A stretch of DNA of 8,542 bases, from the NCBI GenBank assembly GCA_900754755.1, contig CAAEEC010000246.1, forward strand, positions 1-8,542. Direction: 5' to 3'. The position numbers and the translations under genes were made by a program. Of this stretch, positions 7,238 to 8,542 are shown piece after piece. The stretch comes from Clostridia bacterium (GTDB taxonomy: Bacteria > Bacillota > Clostridia > Christensenellales > Aristaeellaceae). The first letter of the stretch is position 1, and each line of letters begins with the position of its first letter. The notes beneath the pieces were generated by a model, which did no database searches, was not told where the DNA came from, and saw nothing but the letters and a program-made list of their open reading frames with translations.

Positions 7238-7309
7238 GAAACAGTTTTTACGCTTATGTGCACCGTTTGCGATTTCGCCCAAAGAACGGCGTATTCCCCC
7301 CGGGAACCA

Positions 7310-7356
7310 TAAAAAGCGCCCTTCCGCCTGCTGATTTTGCAACATGCGGAAGGGCC
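7310..7356 (-). terminator. Rho-independent terminator closing the IbrA/IbrB-like cassette
   Basis: Minus-strand arms GCCCTTCCGC (7355-7346) and GCGGAAGGGC (7327-7318) form a perfect 10-bp stem that can extend inward through TGTTG/CAGCA. A U-run (7315-7311) follows the second arm after two bases. It begins about 16 bases past the ibrB-like stop, separating that operon from the transporter operon. Confidence 0.88.
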
Positions 7357-7371
7357 CTTTGGCTACGGGCG

Positions 7372-7938
7372 CTACGGTTGTTCTTCTCCCGGTTCACTCC
7401 CCGTTTCGCGTTCCTGTTCTTCCTCCTCCAGCCGCCGTTCAAATTCTTCCCAGGAGTGGGAAAACACGTGCCCGGCAAACGCGTCGCGCAGACCGCTGAT
7501 CTGTTTCAGGCGGATGACCTCGTCCATCTCCATGCCCAGATACTTGCAAATGCGCTCATCCTCCCAGCCGCGCGCGGCGAGCGAGCAAACGATGTGAGAC
7601 ATGTCCACAATCTGGTGCGTGCCGCGGGCGCGATTGTGGCGGATGGTGCTGGCAATGCGCTCCTCGATGGGCTTGTCGATCACCGTTACGGGAACCTTGT
7701 CCAGATGGAAATAGTCCCGCGCGCACAGATAGCGGTGGAAACCATCGACGATTTCGTAAACGTCGCGCTCGGCGTTGTAATAGGCTACAATGGGCTGGGT
7801 AAAGCCGTCTTCCTCAATGGAAATTTTTAGCAGCTTCAGTTCTGGCGCGGCCATGCGATTGGGGTTGTAATCGTTGGCCTCCAATTTATCGAGCGGCAGC
7901 ATGCGCACATTCATCACGGGGAACTCAATCGGCTTCAT
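7372..7938 (-). CDS. IbrB-like ParB/sulfiredoxin-fold protein
   Basis: The product is 188 residues, starting at the ATG at 7938 with GGAGGT five bases upstream and overlapping the previous gene's stop by 14 bases. Residues 10-90 are a ParB/Srx-type domain: LDKLEANDYNPN, ELKLLKISIEEDGFTQPIV (33-51), and the nucleotide-binding-type box IVDGFHRY (63-70). IRHNRARGTHQ (99-109) and a helix-turn-helix-like stretch (about 126-147, LGMEMDEVIRLKQ) follow. The tail from 164 is strongly acidic. This layout matches IbrB, which together with IbrA affects expression of Eib immunoglobulin-binding proteins in E. coli. The biochemical activity is unsettled; ParB folds can bind DNA and hydrolyse CTP or ATP. Its position after an IbrA-like gene supports the call. 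Confidence 0.82.
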   Translation of the reverse strand: MKPIEFPVMNVRMLPLDKLEANDYNPNRMAAPELKLLKISIEEDGFTQPIVAYYNAERDVYEIVDGFHRYLCARDYFHLDKVPVTVIDKPIEERIASTIRHNRARGTHQIVDMSHIVCSLAARGWEDERICKYLGMEMDEVIRLKQISGLRDAFAGHVFSHSWEEFERRLEEEEQERETGSEPGEEQP

Positions 7939-8275
7939 AACGCACCTCCAAAAAGTTCTTGCGGTGCGGCGCGGTCACAAAGCCCATCGCCTCAAAGGCG
8001 TCCCGGTAAGCGCGGGGAACGATGCCGCCGCGCACTGCGCCGTCTTGCAACATGGCGGCCAGCAGTTCTTTGGCGCGCGCTTCATCCTCCGCCCAGAAAT
8101 TGCGGATGGAACCGCTCAGCAGCGAAGCCGCCCCGCCTTCCGTCACGAACCAGATTTTGCCCGGATCGTCGTAAAAACGATCCCGCGTTTGCCGCTCGAT
8201 TTTTCGCGAACCAAAGTATGGCCCCACCAGCAAATAAAAGTTTGGGTCGCTACGATTCGTCCGTACGACGCACAT
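7925..8275 (-). CDS. Small protein between ibrA-like and ibrB-like genes, possible GNAT-like fold
   Basis: The product is 116 residues. The start chosen is the ATG at 8275 (MCVVRTNRSD), six bases after AGGAGG; an ATG at 8281 abuts that site with no spacing. The gene overlaps the upstream stop by 26 bases and the downstream start by 14, so it is translationally coupled to both. I cannot assign a family with certainty. The apparent order is strand (FYLLVGPYFGSRK), strand (KIWFVTE), strand (SIRNFWAED), helix (ARAKELLAAML), helix (YRDAFEAMGF), strand (KNFLEVRYE). This resembles the C-terminal lobe of GNAT acetyltransferases, where a GF motif between the last helix and strand is common, but I see no clear acetyl-CoA pyrophosphate loop. 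It may be a degenerate, non-catalytic member serving the IbrA/IbrB pair. Confidence 0.75.
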   Translation of the reverse strand: MCVVRTNRSDPNFYLLVGPYFGSRKIERQTRDRFYDDPGKIWFVTEGGAASLLSGSIRNFWAEDEARAKELLAAMLQDGAVRGGIVPRAYRDAFEAMGFVTAPHRKNFLEVRYEAD

Positions 8276-8542
8276 GCGCATCCTCCTTTTCCATAACCTC
8301 ATAGCGGTCGAGAAAGCGCATGAGATCCTTATCGCCCTGCGCTTCCTCGCGGGTGAGAAAATTCTTCCAGCGCCCGATAAAGGCGCGGAGCTTGGCCTCA
8401 TCGGATTTGGTTTGGGCAAACGAGAGCCGCTTCATATAGAAATCGTTCTTTTCCAGCGCCCGCGCCACCCGCCGCCAGCTAATCGCTTTCTTTTGCGATT
8501 CCAGGCTCCGGTCCGCCGTATCGGGGATGTTGCGCGGATCCA
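8250..8542 (-). CDS. IbrA-like PAPS-reductase-family protein, C-terminal end (5' part outside window)
   Basis: This is open from the right edge to a TAG at 8250, giving about 97 residues of the C-terminus only. The visible sequence, RNIPDTADRSLESQKKAISW, then RRVARALEKNDFYMKRLSFA and QTKSD, resembles the region after the catalytic domain in IbrA/DUF3440-type proteins of the phosphoadenosine phosphosulfate reductase (ATP-pyrophosphatase) family. The nucleotide-binding loop lies upstream and cannot be checked here. The assignment leans on the downstream ibrB-like gene, because the two are known partners. An in-frame GTG at 8468 is not the start, since the reading frame and recognisable sequence continue upstream of it. 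Confidence 0.7.
   Translation of the reverse strand, partial: DPRNIPDTADRSLESQKKAISWRRVARALEKNDFYMKRLSFAQTKSDEAKLRAFIGRWKNFLTREEAQGDKDLMRFLDRYEVMEKEDAHVRRTDES

Noticed and set aside
7225..7245. Short CTGT/ACAG inverted repeat around the -35 box
   Set aside because: Four-base arms are too short to separate from chance, and the -35 box itself explains part of the sequence.
7243..7260. Possible CcpA (cre) site, TAAGCG-like half upstream of the transporter promoter
   Set aside because: Only one half resembles the consensus; the second half does not match, so support is too weak.
1..8542. CRISPR arrays, tRNA or rRNA genes, insertion sequences, riboswitches
   Set aside because: I read both strands and saw no spaced direct repeats, tRNA-like cloverleaf, transposase or recognisable riboswitch core; the non-coding gaps are all under 200 bases.

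Overview
The window looks like chromosomal DNA of a Gram-positive gut-type anaerobe, most likely a clostridial Firmicute. The evidence is strong AGGAGG-type ribosome binding sites, an LplABC/YtcQP-YteP-type sugar transporter without its own ATPase, and a membrane-anchored AraC regulator of the YesS/YesN kind. The lineage is inferred from gene types alone. Every supportable gene lies on the minus strand, so transcription runs from high to low coordinates.

Right end (8542-7310): a tightly overlapped three-gene cassette. It begins with the C-terminal end of an IbrA-like PAPS-reductase-family (DUF3440-type) protein, cut by the window edge. Next come a 116-residue protein I cannot name with certainty (possibly a reduced GNAT fold) and an IbrB-like ParB/sulfiredoxin-fold protein. 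The stop codons overlap the next starts by 26 and 14 bases, which implies translational coupling. A strong Rho-independent terminator (about 7310-7356) closes the unit.

Middle (7240-3640): a carbohydrate uptake operon. A TTGACA promoter, with an 18-bp near-palindrome over its -10 region, precedes an LplB-type permease (TTG start), an LplC-type permease and a solute-binding protein. A terminator hairpin follows the binding protein. No ATP-binding subunit is present, so a shared MsmX-like ATPase is presumably used.

Left part (3573-1): a membrane-bound sensor/AraC regulator with two membrane segments, an extracytoplasmic sensor region, a YesN-type middle domain and an AraC DNA-binding domain. 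In this sequence it is split by a one-base frame change near 2040. Restoring the frame gives a normal-looking protein of about 723 residues. It is followed by a FAD-dependent oxidoreductase (FAD_oxidored family) that runs off the left edge after 427 residues. The likely logic is that the regulator senses an extracellular sugar or wall signal and controls the transporter, with the FAD enzyme probably acting on the imported compound or a relative. The substrate cannot be read from the sequence.

The most interesting items are the IbrA/116-aa/IbrB cassette, the frame break in the regulator, the near-palindrome over the transporter promoter, and the binding protein's signal peptide, which lacks a lipobox cysteine.
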